Notes: generated by a model not told the origin, from the sequence alone. 64,000 nt of DNA from Ascarosepion bandense (GCA_037127315.1 JBBBDQ010001122.1:8377001-8441000), one strand, 5' to 3'; positions 1-10,929 are shown, counted from the stretch's first letter. Numbers and translations: made by a program.

Positions 1-2
1 CC

Positions 3-2473
3 CTACTAGATAGCATTACTGACGACATAGATAAGGCTATTTCCTATCACCCATTCGCCCACATATTTGTATTTGGAGACCTCAATGCCCATCACTCTGA
101 GTGGCTTGAAAACGCCGTTACTGATCCAGCGGGCATTCACGTCATGAACTTTGCTATTTCCCAAACCCTTACGCAAGTGGTGGACTTCCCCACTCACTTC
201 CCAAGCACTCCCTCGGGTCATTCCTCACTGCTAGATATATGTTTCTCTGCGCCTGACGCCTGTCAAGTCTCGCAGCTTTGCCCTCTTGGGGCTGTTGTCT
301 CTCTCAGTATTTCTTTCCACTCTCACTCCCCCCAGGAGCGCCCTACCTATAGGACCTCCTACCTCTACCAAAAAGCTGACTGGGATGCCTTTCGCGATTT
401 CCTCTGCGACGTCCCTTGGGGAAAAGTGTTCGACCTATCAGTTGATGACTGTGCCTCTGAGGTCTCGTCATGGGTGAAAGCTGGCATTGATGCCTTCATA
501 CCCACCAGGAAGTATTGCTTAAAACCTCATTCCTCTCCGTGGTTCTCTCCGGCCTGCTCAGCCGCCATTGCCCACAGGAATCATTACTTCCGTCTATTCC
601 GGAGACAGCTATTTGATCACAATAGGCGCCTGTTCACATCTGCTCGCAATGAGTGCAAGAGAACCCTAAATGACACCAAACGGTTGTTTGCTGAGAGAAT
701 GCGACAGCGCATAGCTGACCGCAAGTTCAGCTTCAAGGATTATTGGAGGATTTGCAAACGAGTGCTGAACAATAGGAAATCCTCAATACCTCCTTTAGTC
801 CATGAATTTGAGGATCTCACGTCATCTGCCGACAAAGCTGAGTGCTTTGCCCGCAGATTCTCATCCAACTCCACATTTGACTCGTCCGGAGTACACCCAC
901 CCGACTTCCCTATTAGAACTGAGGCCAGAATGCACGATGTATATATTACCCCGACAGTAGTATCCCGAGTAATTTCAAAACTCAACCCCCATAAGGCGAG
1001 TGGAGACGATGGAATCCCGGTGATAGTCCTTAAGAGGTGTGCTCCTGAACTTTCTCCTGTCCTCTCTAAACTGTTTAACTACTGCCTTTCTGCTTCCTGC
1101 TTTCCTGCATGCTGGAAGTTCTCCTCAGTCGTTCCTGTATTTAAGAATTGTGGTGAACCCTCGGACCCATCCAACTATCGCCTTATCAGTCTTCTACCGA
1201 TATTCGGGAAAGTATTCGAGGCCATAATTAATGCTGAAATAGTTCAACATCTCACTGCTCACAAACTCTTCTCTGACAGGCAATATGGCTTCCGCTTTGC
1301 CAGATCCACGGCCGACTTGCTAACAACCGTAACGGAGTACATGCTCCAGGCCCTTGATGAGTCTGACGAGGCTCGCGCGGTTGCTCTGGACATCTCCATT
1401 GCTTTCGACAGGGTTTGGCACTCTGGCCTCCTATGCAAGCTACGGGGTTACGGTATTACCTGTCGCCTGCTTGACCTAATCCAATCTTTCTTAAATAACC
1501 GCAAAATGAAGGCCGTTTTGAATGGGCGTGCCTCTTCATCCTACAGCATGAATGCTGATGTCCCACAGGGCTCTATCCTGGGCCCGACGCTCTTCCTTAT
1601 TTTCATCAACGACCTCCTAGATGAGATCAAGTCCCAAGTTGGCATCTACGCAGATGACACTACAATATACTCCCGCACCAGTAAGAAACCTCTCGTGGCA
1701 GACAGACATAATCTCACTGCTGAGCTTGAACGGGATCTACACTCTGTGTTGAATTGGGGCAAGAAGTGGCTTGTCAACTTCAATTCATCCAAGACCAAGC
1801 TGTTGTCTATCAACATTACAGGCAACCTCTCCTGCCTCTCATAAGCATGGACCAAGCGATTCTCCCTGAGAGCAATACACTACGCCTCCTCGGACTTACC
1901 ATGTTCTCAGACCTCAAATGGAACCACTATATTGAATCCATAGCAAAATCTACTGTTAAGAAGGTTGGGTCACTATGTCGATCCAGGATGTTTTTTCCGC
2001 CTGAATCCATCCTGCATATATACAAGTCAACCATCCGACCGTGCGTGGAGTACTGCTGCCATTTATGGTCAGGCGCCCCTGCCATTCTCCTCAGTGTTCT
2101 TGACAGGCTCCAAAGGAGAGTCTTTAATGTGATAGGTACTGATCTGGCGGCTCGACTGCAGCCACTTCCCCACCGTCGAAATGTGGCCTCACTTTGTCTG
2201 TTCTATAAATACTTTCATGGCTTCTGCTCGGACGAACTTAAGTCACTGGTGCCTCCTCCAAAGGTGTTTACTCGTACAACCAAGCTGGCAACTGGGTCTC
2301 ACCCACTCACAGTCAGGTTAGCCAAATGCAGAGGACAATTCTACTGCTGCAGCTTCTTCTCTCGCACTTCCGGCCTGTGGAACTTGCTCCCATATTCTTG
2401 CTTTCCTGACTGCTACAACCTCCATAAATTTAAATGCAAAGTCAATACTCATCTATTGACCACTGGACTCTAG
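3..2473 (+). pseudogene. jockey/CR1-like LINE ORF2 (endonuclease-RT), one frameshift
   Basis: The frame is open from base 3, so the protein starts before the window. An AP-endonuclease-type segment with GDLNAHH lies at 75-95. The reverse transcriptase follows, with ALDISIAFD at about 1383-1409, PQGSILGPTLF near 1564 and the catalytic YADD at 1647-1658. The frame stops at 1844, but the same protein continues in another frame to 2473 with the thumb and C-terminal region (IEYCCHLWSG type motif). Comparison with sister copies at 8.7 and 13.9 kb indicates loss of one C near 1814. The expected SDH motif of the endonuclease looks deleted, as the text passes from PLG directly to AVVSL near 290. Everything else is open, so this copy is young but probably inactive. 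The encoded enzyme would nick DNA and copy its own RNA at the target site. Confidence 0.93.
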
Positions 2474-2679
2474 CTCTCTCCCCAACCCCGTATATCCTTC
2501 CCTTTCTCTCCACCTATGTATCTGTCATCGCACCTGCATTCTCAGCTTTCTATTGCTCCTTTCTAACTAGTTTGTACTCCTCACTCTTTTCTAATTAATC
2601 TTTTTACAGTTATGTAGCCACCCGCTCATCAGTGGCATTTCTGCCTTGCTCGGGGTGAAATGATTAAAAAAAAAAAAAA
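2474..2679 (+). other. LINE 3' UTR and poly(A) tail
   Basis: The stop codon is followed by a pyrimidine-rich 3' UTR ending in TGCCTTGCTCGGGGTGAAAT, then GATT and 14 A residues at 2666-2679. The same terminal block recurs at 4.5, 5.25, 6.78, 29.25, 51.47, 59.55 and 63.25 kb, which identifies it as the conserved 3' end recognised by the element's own reverse transcriptase. Confidence 0.9.
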
Positions 2680-2724
2680 GCATATACTTAGTACGGACGT
2701 GTGTATATATATATATATAGGGGA

Positions 2725-2930
2725 TATACTGGTGAATCTGGAAACAGTTTTAGATTCCGTTCCAATAATCATAAACTAAGCATACGCCAAAACAACCCTT
2801 ATTCCCCTATAGCTGAACACTTCAATCAACCGGGACACACATTAGAAAACTGCGAATGTTTACTCATAGATTCCGATTTTAGTTCTACATACTCACGCAG
2901 AAAGAAAAAAAATACTGTATTTTAAAATTA
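2725..2930 (+). pseudogene. Penelope-like GIY-YIG endonuclease fragment
   Basis: The frame reads GYTGESGNSFRFRSNNHK followed by a segment with PIAEHFNQPGH. This is the GIY-YIG core layout (Y-x-G-x-(T/S), then an Arg and a downstream HFN..GH) seen at the C-terminus of Penelope-like retroelements. Only this domain is recognisable; the frame runs into stops after about 2925. Downstream, 3119-3170 holds a GGCCGAGGCC arrangement followed by GAAATATC that could be a decayed terminal ribozyme motif, but this is weak. Confidence 0.65.
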
Positions 2931-3263
2931 AATACATATAGCCTAGGGTTAAATAGGGACTTAGGTATTTTGAATCTTTATAAATATTTCAATAGTTAAA
3001 CATTTTTTAGATACACTTAAAAAAAGTTTTCTTTAAAACAACATTTAAAAGTATTATTACATTTAGGTTTACGTTTAAAAATATTCAAACTCTATTGCCA
3101 TTCTGCATTACGTGACAGACGCTTCACGCGAGGGACGCTGAAAGGCCGAGGCCGGTCTGAAATATCAAACATATATATATATGTATATATATAATAATAG
3201 AAATAAATAAATAAATACTGTCAAAAATACATTTTTAACTTACAACTTTTTAGTAGTTTTTCC

Positions 3264-3290
<27 letters not shown>
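3264..3290. repeat. (TA)n microsatellite
   Basis: Pure TA run. A second shorter TA tract with interruptions lies at 3170-3196. Confidence 0.95.
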
Positions 3291-3294
<4 letters not shown>

Positions 3295-3302
3295 AAGTGT
3301 AT

Positions 3303-3395
3303 AACAAGCAGAGGCAACAGTCTGTTTCATGCTAAACGCTATCAGAAAACTGAACAATTGTGCTTAGCTTGAAACAGATTGTTGCTTCTGTGGGT
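3303..3395. repeat. imperfect inverted repeat (hairpin)
   Basis: The left arm around 3308-3334 (AGGCAACAGTCTGTTTCATG) is matched in reverse complement by the right arm around 3367-3391 (GAAACAGATTGTTGCTTCTG). The two arms flank a short loop. It may be the joined ends of a small mobile element; I do not recognise the family. Confidence 0.6.
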
Positions 3396-3489
3396 TGACT
3401 TGATTGCCTCTTTTTACATTTAAATAGATTCCATTTCGTTAATGAACATTTAACCCATTAGTATAGCATACCTTAAAAATTTACATCTA

Positions 3490-3735
3490 TATATGGCAGA
3501 CTTTGAAAAAAACAGTAGCTACTCTAGCATCTACGCATCGTTCATTCAGTTATGATTTAGAACACTCTCAGTTACTGGCGTATGTTTACATGGTATATCA
3601 CACGCTAAAAGTCTGCCTAAAATCGCCGACTGATATCAACTCGGTCGGGTTTCAATCCTGGCTAAAAGCAATCGGATGTTTAACCGTACTGATGAGCTGT
3701 GATACAGCGAAACAGACCTGTCTATGGATGACTAA
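3490..3735 (+). repeat. hammerhead-bearing SINE-like repeat, plus-strand copy
   Basis: This is the only plus-strand member of a family found five more times on the minus strand. Its 5' part matches the unit seen at 59.17-59.51 kb (GGCAGACTTTGAAAAA). A box B-like GGGTTTCAATCC lies at 3648-3659, and the hammerhead ribozyme is at 3684-3727. Box A is eroded in this copy. The 3' end runs into AT-rich sequence after GGATGACTA, as in the other members. Confidence 0.8.
3684..3727 (+). ncRNA. hammerhead ribozyme, intact core
   Basis: CTGATGA at 3689-3695 is followed by stem II GCTGT/ACAGC with loop GAT, then GAAA at 3709-3712. Stem III is ACAG/CTGT with a 2-nt loop, giving a GUC cleavage site with predicted cut after C3722. 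Stem I is CCGTA (3684-3688) with TATGG (3723-3727), five pairs including one G-U. All conserved core bases are present. The very short stem III is typical of animal satellite and retrozyme hammerheads, which often act as dimers. Activity is inferred from structure only. Confidence 0.88.
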
Positions 3736-3799
3736 TATATCAATGGTTATTAGGTTTATGAGTCCCACAAAGAACATGGTTCAATGGATATAGACATTG

Positions 3800-3950
3800 A
3801 TTTTGACTTGACCCAGAGAGTTGAGAGTTCAATACCAGCTACGGTAGTGGTGAACAAGTAACTTACAGGTTTAGAGGGAGATAACTCATGACTACCAGAA
3901 GAGGCTCCAGGCAAAGAATAAGAATGATTATGATAAAAAATTCGAGGTTT
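3800..3950 (+). repeat. dispersed repeat shared with 62.63-62.78 kb
   Basis: The segment with GAGAGTTCAATACC, GTGGTGAA, and GATAACTCATGACTACCAG occurs again near 62650-62745. The family is not recognised; no coding content is visible. Confidence 0.6.
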
Positions 3951-4202
3951 TTCCTCGCTAGAATGGCCATACAGCATACCTAATGTTCGGAGTTTTATTT
4001 GAAAATATACATATTTGGCTCTGTAAATAGATAACACTCTTTTCATCGAGCCATCTATCAGGATCATCTTTAATACTAATGAGATTAATTTTAATAGGAT
4101 TCGTTTTGGGATTTTACCTACACGGCACTTTTGTTTTTATTTATATATAGATATAAAGATACTAGATATATTTATATATAGATATAAATTATTTATATAT
4201 AG

Positions 4203-4543
4203 ATATAAAGATACGAGATACTAGATTAGCAACTAGATCCCCCCTTTTACAGTGAAACCGATAAAATGCAACCGCAACTTCTACTCCAACAGTTTCTTTC
4301 CTCGCACTTCCCGACTGTGGAATTCCCTTCCACACGATTGCTTCCCCGACGGATACAATCTCCAGGAGTTTAAATGTAAGGTCAATAGACACCTCCTAAC
4401 CTGTCAATAGACACACACTAACCTGCTCCCATTCCTCCTGACATTCCCTATGTCTAACCACTCCTTCTCTTTACCTTCCCCTATGTATCCCCATGCGCAA
4501 TAGTGGCAGTGGAATGCCTTGCTTGGGGTGAGATGATTAAAAT
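4203..4543 (+). pseudogene. LINE 3' end (jockey/CR1-like, subfamily B)
   Basis: The fragment begins within the last part of ORF2 (translated SRTSRLWNSLP type motif, on the plus strand) and continues through the 3' UTR to GGGGTGAGATGATTAAAA, then TA repeats. It is severely 5'-truncated. The part upstream of 4203 is a TATAGATA-type simple repeat. Confidence 0.85.
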
Positions 4544-4739
4544 ATATATATATATATATATATAGTTTGGAAAGCGGAGAAAGCCCGAAATTATTCAAAT
4601 CAAAGAGAGTTGATTTTGTACACGCCGCTTAGAAGGCAGAAAATATAGAATATCCAGTGAGAATCAATCTCACTACATAGTTGTGATAAGATTCTATCGA
4701 GAGAATCTTGCTAACAATTATACCAGATCCAAGCGCCCG

Positions 4740-4860
4740 AGGAGATGATTTCCAAAGTGCTGCTTAGGTGTGGCCCAAGGCCGAAAGTATGGGTTAAGCG
4801 ATGAGAATAAAACTTCTTAGACAAGCTTTCTAACCACCACACCATGTCGAGGTGCCCTGA
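4740..4860 (-). repeat. tRNA-like SINE remnant
   Basis: Read on the minus strand it contains CACCTCGACATGGTGTGGTG and GGTTAGAAAGCTTG, then CTTTCGGCCTTGGGCCACAC. The same order (GCACCTCGACGTAGTG, GGTTAGCAAGCTTG, CTTTCGGCCTTGCG) occurs on the plus strand at 22.33-22.46 kb. The first part resembles a tRNA D-arm/box A. The family is unnamed here. Confidence 0.5.
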
Positions 4861-4867
4861 GAACGGC

Positions 4868-5279
4868 GAGAAAGTTCACTATTCATCCAGACTGGCAACT
4901 GGGTCCCACCCATTCACAGTCAGGTTAGCCAAACGCAGACGACAATTCTACTCCTTCAGCTTCCTCTCTCGCACTTCCCGCCTGTGGAACTCACTCCCGT
5001 ATTCTTGCTTTCCTGACGGCTACGACCTCCAGAAATTTAAAAGCAAAGTTAATACTCACCTACTAACCACTGGACTCTAGCTCTCTCCCCACCCCTGTAT
5101 AACCTTCCCTTTCTCTCCACCTATGTATCTGTCATCGCACCTGCTTTCTATTGTTCCTTTCTAACTAGCTTGTACTCCTCACTCTTTTCTAATTAATCTT
5201 TCTACATTTATGTAACCCCCTGCACATCAGTGGCGTTTCTGCCTTGCTCGGGGTGAAATGATTAAAAAAAAAAAAAAAA
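4868..5279 (+). pseudogene. LINE 3' end (jockey/CR1-like, subfamily A)
   Basis: It starts near CTGGCAACTGGGTCCCACCC, encodes the C-terminal 69 or so residues of ORF2 (SRTSRLWNSLPYSCFPDGY), has the same TAG stop and 3' UTR as the first LINE, and ends in poly(A) after GGGGTGAAATGATT. It is a 5'-truncated insertion of the same subfamily as the element at the window start. Confidence 0.9.
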
Positions 5280-6290
5280 ATATACGCAGTGCTGATAAAT
5301 TCCCTGTCTGGCAAAGAAACCCTTCTTTGATTTGTTTTGTTTAATATATTTTGTTCATATGTTGGTAAGTGAGGAGAGCCGTGAATGATACTGCGACCTT
5401 AATAAATATCGTAACAGAAGAAAGGAGCCACTTCAAATCAATTTATATTATTTTAGGTTTATTTATTTATTTTTCTTATTAACAAGCTGTAAGTGTTCGG
5501 CCATTTTCTATCAAGGGTGTATTTTTACTATCCCTTCCACTCCTCTTCTGCCACCCATTTGCACAAGCATGTAGGTTACTCGCTATCGCCCTCTGTCCCT
5601 TTTGCTTTTCATATTTCGTTTGAGTACCAGATTCTCCAAGCCTCCTTTCCTCATTATGCGTTCAAGAAATGTCATTAGAATCTCAGTATAAGCATTTCTT
5701 TATTTCCCTTTTTCTTAAAATTTCAGACCGTATTAAATTAATAAAAAAGCTTGTTACATCCTTTGTCAACCTCGCCAGGCTTCTTAATATCAGTCTCAAC
5801 AGAACGAAATGAAAGCGGTAAAATAACAATGTTGACGTGGCAAGTGAAGTAATTTGGGCTAGATCGATCGTTTCGATCGATCTATCCGATCGATTTGTGA
5901 TTGTCAGGTGGCCAGAAGTGATTTCATATCGTTACGGCTTTCGCTTCCACCTCCCACCACGTTATCAACCATTTTGAGATATCCCGCTTGCCATCACGGC
6001 CCTGCCCTATCATGAAGATGAGGGTAAGATAACTTGTTTGCAATATTTTCAAGGCTCAGTTGATAATCGGTAGGAAAGAAAAAACAAGTACGCTCTACTT
6101 TTTTATTTATTCTTTAAAATTCTTCTGAATGACGGCGAGAGATTTGCTTTGCTTTCTTTTATTCACGGTGATGATCAGTATGGTTCTTTAGTGCGACATT
6201 ATTAGGAGAATTCGTATAACAGTAGGGTATTGTAGCTTTTGTGCGGTAAAGAGTAAGCTGAATGTTCAAATTGCATTCGGTGACCCGCAG
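5280..6290. other. unannotated stretch
   Basis: No coding or known repeat signal. A short self-complementary block occurs at 5868-5890 (AGATCGATCG, TTT, CGATCGATCT). Otherwise AT-rich unique-looking sequence. Confidence 0.6.
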
Positions 6291-6295
6291 ACCGC

Positions 6296-6788
6296 CTGCA
6301 ATCTCTCTCCCACCGGCGCGACATGACTTCCCTGTGTCTCTTCTATTAATACTTTCACGGCTTCTGCTCCGATGAACTTAGATCACTGTTGCCTCCTAAA
6401 TACGAATTTGCACGAGATACTAGATTAGCAACTAGATCCCACCCTTTTACAGTGAAACCGATAAAATGTAACCGCAACTTCTGCTCCAACAGTTTCTTTC
6501 CTCGCACTTCCCGACTGTGGAATTCCCTTCCACACGATTGCTTCCCCAACGACTACAATCTCCAGGAGTTTAAACGTAAGGTCAGTAGACACCTCCTAAC
6601 ACACTAACCTGCTCCCATTCTATCAAACACTCTGCCCAACCCTCATCCTCGGTATCCTTACTCATCTGTCACCTTCCTCCTGACATTCCCTATGTCTAAA
6701 CACTCCTTCTCTTTACCTTCCCCTATGTAGCCCCACGCGCAATAGTGGCAGTGGAATGCCTTGCTTGGGGTGAAATGATTAAAAAAAC
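6296..6788 (+). pseudogene. LINE 3' end (jockey/CR1-like, subfamily B)
   Basis: It starts in the ORF2 segment encoding the HRRDMTSLCLFY type motif, with an early frame break, and continues through NSLPHDCFPND and a 3' UTR with CTAACCTGCTCCCATTC to GGGGTGAAATGATTAAAAAA. It is truncated at the 5' end and defective. Confidence 0.88.
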
Positions 6789-6805
6789 CTTGGACATAGC
6801 ATGGG

Positions 6806-7436
6806 ACTATTTGTGTATATTTCTTAGATGAGGTATAGTTATTACTTACATTATTTACATTGTTTAGACTGTTGTCCTCATCTTTGTTGCTATATTTACC
6901 TTCAAAGTTTATCTATATTTCTGAGATGAAGCACACTAATTATTTACACTATTTACATTGTTTGGACTGTTATCCTCATCAATGTTGCCATATTCATCTT
7001 CAATATCTGTCTATATTTCTGAGATGAGGTATTGTAATTATTTACACTATTTACATTGTTCGGACTGTTGTCCTCATCTTTGTTGCCATATTCACCTTCA
7101 ATATCTGTTTATATTTCTGAGATAGGGTCTTGTAATTATTTACACTATTTATATTGTTCGGACTGTTGTCCTCATCTTTGTTGCCATATTCACCTTCAAT
7201 ATCTGTTTATATTTCTGAGATAGGGTCTTGTAATTATTTACATTATTTACATTGTTTGGACTGTTGTCCTCATGTTTATTGACATATTCACCCTTAATAT
7301 CTGTCTACATTTCTGAGTTGAGGTATTGTAATTATTTAAATAGTTCGGACTCTGGTCTTCGTCTTTGTTGCCATATTCACCTTCAATACCTATTTATATT
7401 TCTGACATGAGATATTGTAATTATTTATACTATTTA
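6806..7436. repeat. tandem repeat, about 105-115 bp, five to six copies
   Basis: Units contain TTTACATTGTTCGGACTGTT, GTCCTCATCTTTGTTGCC and ATATTTCTGAGATGAGGT. Copies diverge by a few percent. The reverse complement of the same motifs occurs at 62.88-63.21 kb in a longer 142-bp unit that includes an extra internal block. Confidence 0.85.
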
Positions 7437-7475
7437 CTGATGAGCGGCAGGCTTTGCTGCGAAATACGTGTTACC
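7437..7475 (+). ncRNA. hammerhead-like motif, probably incomplete
   Basis: CTGATGA at 7437-7443 is followed by a 7-bp stem II (GCGGCAG with TTGCTGC) and GAAA at 7461-7464, so half of a hammerhead core is present. Stem III is weak (ATA/TGT around CG) and stem I does not pair with the upstream sequence. It sits at the end of the preceding tandem repeats. Confidence 0.4.
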
Positions 7476-7619
7476 CTTGAATTTGTAAAATAACTAAAAA
7501 TTTTTCTAGATTATATTACTCTGGTAAACTAAATATAAAATTTAAAATTGAGTTGTTCCCTAGTGGAATTTACCTGACTTAAATACCAAATATTCTACGT
7601 TATATACATATATATATTA

Positions 7620-7971
7620 CGGATATTATCAAAGATTAACAAAAATGGTTATAAACAACCGACAATTTGAAATGATTTGTTTGAATATTATTTTTGATCG
7701 ATACTCGTATTTAAGTAGATATTCTGTTTATAATCAAACAGTATTTATATTTATTTCTACCGGCCTGATTATTTACGAGAAATTTTTGTTACGAAAATGT
7801 GTGTCATTAGGCAAGATTCCAACCTGCGGCCCCTATCCACATAGGGAAAGTCACAATGTGAGCTAGCGCGTTATAGACCTCACGACCACGAATGACTATC
7901 ACTCTAAACGAAGTCAAATAAAGTCTATAACAATTTTCGAATTCATCGTAATAATCATCTCTGCCAAACGA

Positions 7972-7975
<4 letters not shown>
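7620..7975 (-). repeat. dispersed repeat with tRNA-Leu-like domain
   Basis: Minus-strand copy of the unit found as tandem copies at 48.84-50.20 kb. The tRNA-like part is at about 7803-7898, with the acceptor-like GTCATT end and the CCCCTATCCACATAGGG variable-arm-like hairpin. Flanking text (TTGTCGGTTGTTTATAACCA on the minus strand) is shared. Confidence 0.75.

Positions 7976-7976
<1 letters not shown>

Positions 7977-8009
<33 letters not shown>
7977..8009. repeat. (TA)n microsatellite
   Basis: Pure TA run between two SINE-like repeats. Confidence 0.95.
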
Positions 8010-8010
<1 letters not shown>

Positions 8011-8039
8011 AGAAGTGCAAGCAGATAAGCGGGTACAAA

Positions 8040-8353
8040 GTCAGTCGGTTAAGTGCCATACGTGAAACACGCTTGGGCGATCATATCTCGAAAGTGACAT
8101 GACTGACTGGGCAGAATATTATCCCGCAGTAGGTTGCCATTGCTTTCTGTGGTAGACTGGTTGCCAGCCAAGGCTATAGAACCCAATCTGTCCTCTTATT
8201 TAATCCTTAACTGGAAGGAAGAGACGGATTAATACCTTTCCCAAGGGTATTTGAGAGTAAGTAAATGCAATGAATTCAACTGGAATTTGAACTCGGCACC
8301 TCGATTTCTCGTTCCGAGCCGATATCCACTGCAACACAACGCACATCCCGGGT
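8040..8353 (-). repeat. tRNA-derived SINE, single unit
   Basis: Minus strand: the head (GATGTGCGTTGTGTTGCAGT, box A; GAGTTCAAATTCC, box B region) is followed by a body with AGGACAGATTGGGTTCTATA, GGCAACCAGTCTACC and the CATGTC...GACATG hairpin, ending near GGCACTTAACCGACTGAC. This is the commonest SINE in the window. Confidence 0.88.
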
Positions 8354-8504
8354 ACAAAGTACAATTGGTTTTGCTAGGATACTTAGCTCAGTACAATAAG
8401 TTTTCCTCAATATTTTTTGAAAATTTAAGTTTTATTGTTTAACATACAAAATACTCCCATTGTTTTAAAAAGAATTTAATTATTAAAATAAAAAATTAAC
8501 ACAC

Positions 8505-9590
8505 AAGGAAGGCAGTACTGAATGGACATGCCTCCTAATACGATTACACGAACGCGAGTGTCCCTCAAGCCTGTATTCTAGGTCCCACGCTTTTCCTTAT
8601 GTACAATAACGATTTCCCCGATGTAATAAGATCCCAAGTATGCATATACGCTGACGACATTACGGTTTAGTCTCGCCTCTATCAAAACTCTGCCGAGGCT
8701 GACAAAGATATTAATGCTTCTAAAACGACGTTGCTATCTATTAACCACCACAGACAATCTCTACTAACCCTCATTAGTATGGATCAGGCTAGTCTCTCTG
8801 AAAGCAAAAAAAAAAAAAAAACTGCGCCTCCTCCGGTTAACTCTCACAAAAACCTCAATTTTATTGATTATATAGAATCCATAGCTAAATCTACTGCTAA
8901 GAAAGTATGTTCTCTGTGCAGGGCTGGGAAGTTTTTCTCGTCTGAGACAATCCTGTCCATATATAAATCTACCATCCACCTCTGACTGGAATACTGCTGC
9001 CATATCTGGTCGGGTGTTCCTGTTATCCACCTAGGTGTCCTTGACAAAATCCAACGGATAATGTGTAATCACGACTTTGTAGCTTGGATACAGTCATTTT
9101 CTCACCGGCGCAATGTGGCTTTCCTGTGTCTCTTCTACAAATATTTTCACGGCTTCTGCTCCGATGAACTTAGCTCACTGGTACCCCCTATATATGAATT
9201 TACTCGAGCCACAAGATGAGCAACTAAGCTCCACTATTTTACGGTGAAACCAATAAAATGTAAACGCAAATTCTACCCCAACAGCTTCTTTTCTCGTCCT
9301 TCCCCCCTGTGGAATTCTCTTCCGTTTACTTGCTTCCCTGACAGTTACAATCTTCAAGAATTCAAATGTAAAGTCAATAGTCATCTCCTATTTCACTAAC
9401 CTGCATCCTCACTCTCATGCTCTTTTATTCGTCCACTACACTCTCATCAGTATTCTCATCCTTCCGTGATCCACTTCCTGACAACCTCTATAACTTGTCA
9501 CTCTTTCTTATAACTTTCTTCCTATGTAACCCCTTGCAAAACAGTGGCAATAAAATGCCTTTTTCGAGCCTATATGATTATAAAAAAAAA
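8505..9590 (+). pseudogene. degraded jockey/CR1-like LINE, RT to 3' end (subfamily C)
   Basis: Translating all plus frames gives, in order, VLNGHAS, ILGPTLFL, IYADDI (YADD near 8650), the KTTLLSINHHRQSL thumb region, SIAKSTAKKVCSLCRAGKFF and EYCCHIWSGVP, then the C-terminus with WNSLP. Several frame breaks, stops and an A-tract near 8809 show it is dead. It ends with ATATGATTATAAAAAAAA at about 9590. The AADK-type spacing and 3' UTR define a subfamily shared with 9.6-9.85 and 40.4-40.7 kb. Confidence 0.88.
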
Positions 9591-9604
9591 GATAGATAGA
9601 TAGA

Positions 9605-9850
9605 TAGCTACAATCGCCAAGAATTTAAATGTAAAGTCAAGAGTAATCTCCTATCTCACTAACCTGCATCCTCACTCTCATGCTCCTTTCTCCGTCCACT
9701 CCACTCTCATCAGTATTCTCATCTTTCTCTCGCCCTCTTCCTGACACCCCTGTAATCTGTCACTGTTTCTCATAACTTTCCTTCTATGTAACCCCCTGCT
9801 CAACAGTAGCAATATAATTCCCTACTTAGGGCGAGACGCTTATAAAAAAT
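9605..9850 (+). pseudogene. LINE 3' tail (subfamily C)
   Basis: It repeats the last 240 bp or so of the preceding element: CTACAATCGCCAAGAATTTA, AACCTGCATCCTCACTCTCA and a terminal GCTTATAAAAAA. It follows a short GATA microsatellite at 9590-9608, so two tails of the same subfamily lie head to tail. Confidence 0.85.
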
Positions 9851-10331
9851 ATGCAGTATTGTTTTTGCATATTTTTCTTTACGTTTTTGCATCCCAAAAT
9901 CCAGTTTCTATGTCGCCCTTCCTTTGTGAGAACTATAAAGAAATCACAAGCTCAAACGCTGCAAGAGTTGGGAAATAAATGTATACGCATGACCACTTGT
10001 ATGATGCATGCTCAAGAGTAAGAAATCTTAAAAGTTTTTCTTAACTGTTAAAAAAAGAAAAAAAGATACTTAAAAATACAGTTTACTGTGAAGTCCTATT
10101 AAATTAAAGTAAATTAAATTAATGAAATTATTAAGCAGCGAAGTAAGGTTTTTATCAAAGTATTTTTCCAAACAAACCAGCTTATTCAAATTTCATTGAT
10201 TGTTTTGCAAAATTGAACAAAAATTACAGTTTGTAAATCTAGACGAAAATGTTAGCCGAACTTCAACAATACTAAATATTGTGAGAACTTCAGTACCTGT
10301 TGCAAAGAAATTCTGGCATATATATATATAT
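9851..10331. other. unannotated AT-rich stretch
   Basis: No recognised coding or repeat family. Ends in a short TA run. Confidence 0.6.
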
Positions 10332-10332
10332 A

Positions 10333-10929
10333 TACAGTACTGTGCAAAGATATTAGGACAAGAACTATTCTATTTGTTATCAGGCATATAGACAGAAAAT
10401 AAACTATTTGATAAAAGTAATTTTATTTGATTTACTCAACAAATGCTTTAACAAGAAAAAATACTTGTTACAAAATAAATTTAATATTTAGTATAATATC
10501 CTTTTGCTTTGATCACAGCCTTCATTCTGTCAGGAATTGACATCACAATCATCACTTCTTCAATGTATCTAACAGTATCTCCTGCCAAGCAGCTTGTATT
10601 TGTTCCCAAAGTGTGTCTTGCAAAGTAACATTAGATTTATCATTTTTTTATCCAAAATATCCCATAGATGTTCAATAGTATTGGGGTGAGGGTTTTGTGG
10701 GGAACAGTTAAAACTCCAAACCTTCCTTCCTCTTCCTTTTTAGTTAAATAATTTTCACAAAGTTTTGGCTTTTCATCCTGTATTTGAATTTCAATGAGGC
10801 TTTTAGGAAAATCACCCCTGTCCTAATATTTTTGCAGTGTGCAAAAGTGTTAGGACAGGGGTGATTTCAAACTTTATTTTGATAACCATAAAGTAGTTCT
10901 CGTCCTAATACTTTTGCACAATACTGTAT
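10333..10929 (-). mobile_element. Tc1-like DNA transposon remnant with intact ends
   Basis: Terminal inverted repeats of about 34 bp match: left ACAGTACTGTGCAAAGATAT from 10334, right (reverse complement) ACAGTATTGTGCAAAAGTAT from 10928, both continuing with AGGAC(A/G)AGAACTA. On the minus strand, 10720-10480 encodes the C-terminus of a Tc1-type transposase in broken frames: TIEHLWDIL, then IPDRMKAVIKAKGYYTKY. The N-terminal two thirds are missing. An internal palindrome at 10811-10877 looks like two more terminal repeats back to back. TA target duplications flank the ends. It cannot encode its own transposase. Confidence 0.88.

Noticed and set aside
2620..2650. CTGATGAG on the minus strand of the LINE tail as a hammerhead
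   Set aside because: No GAAA or closing stems follow, so it is just the conserved LINE 3' sequence.
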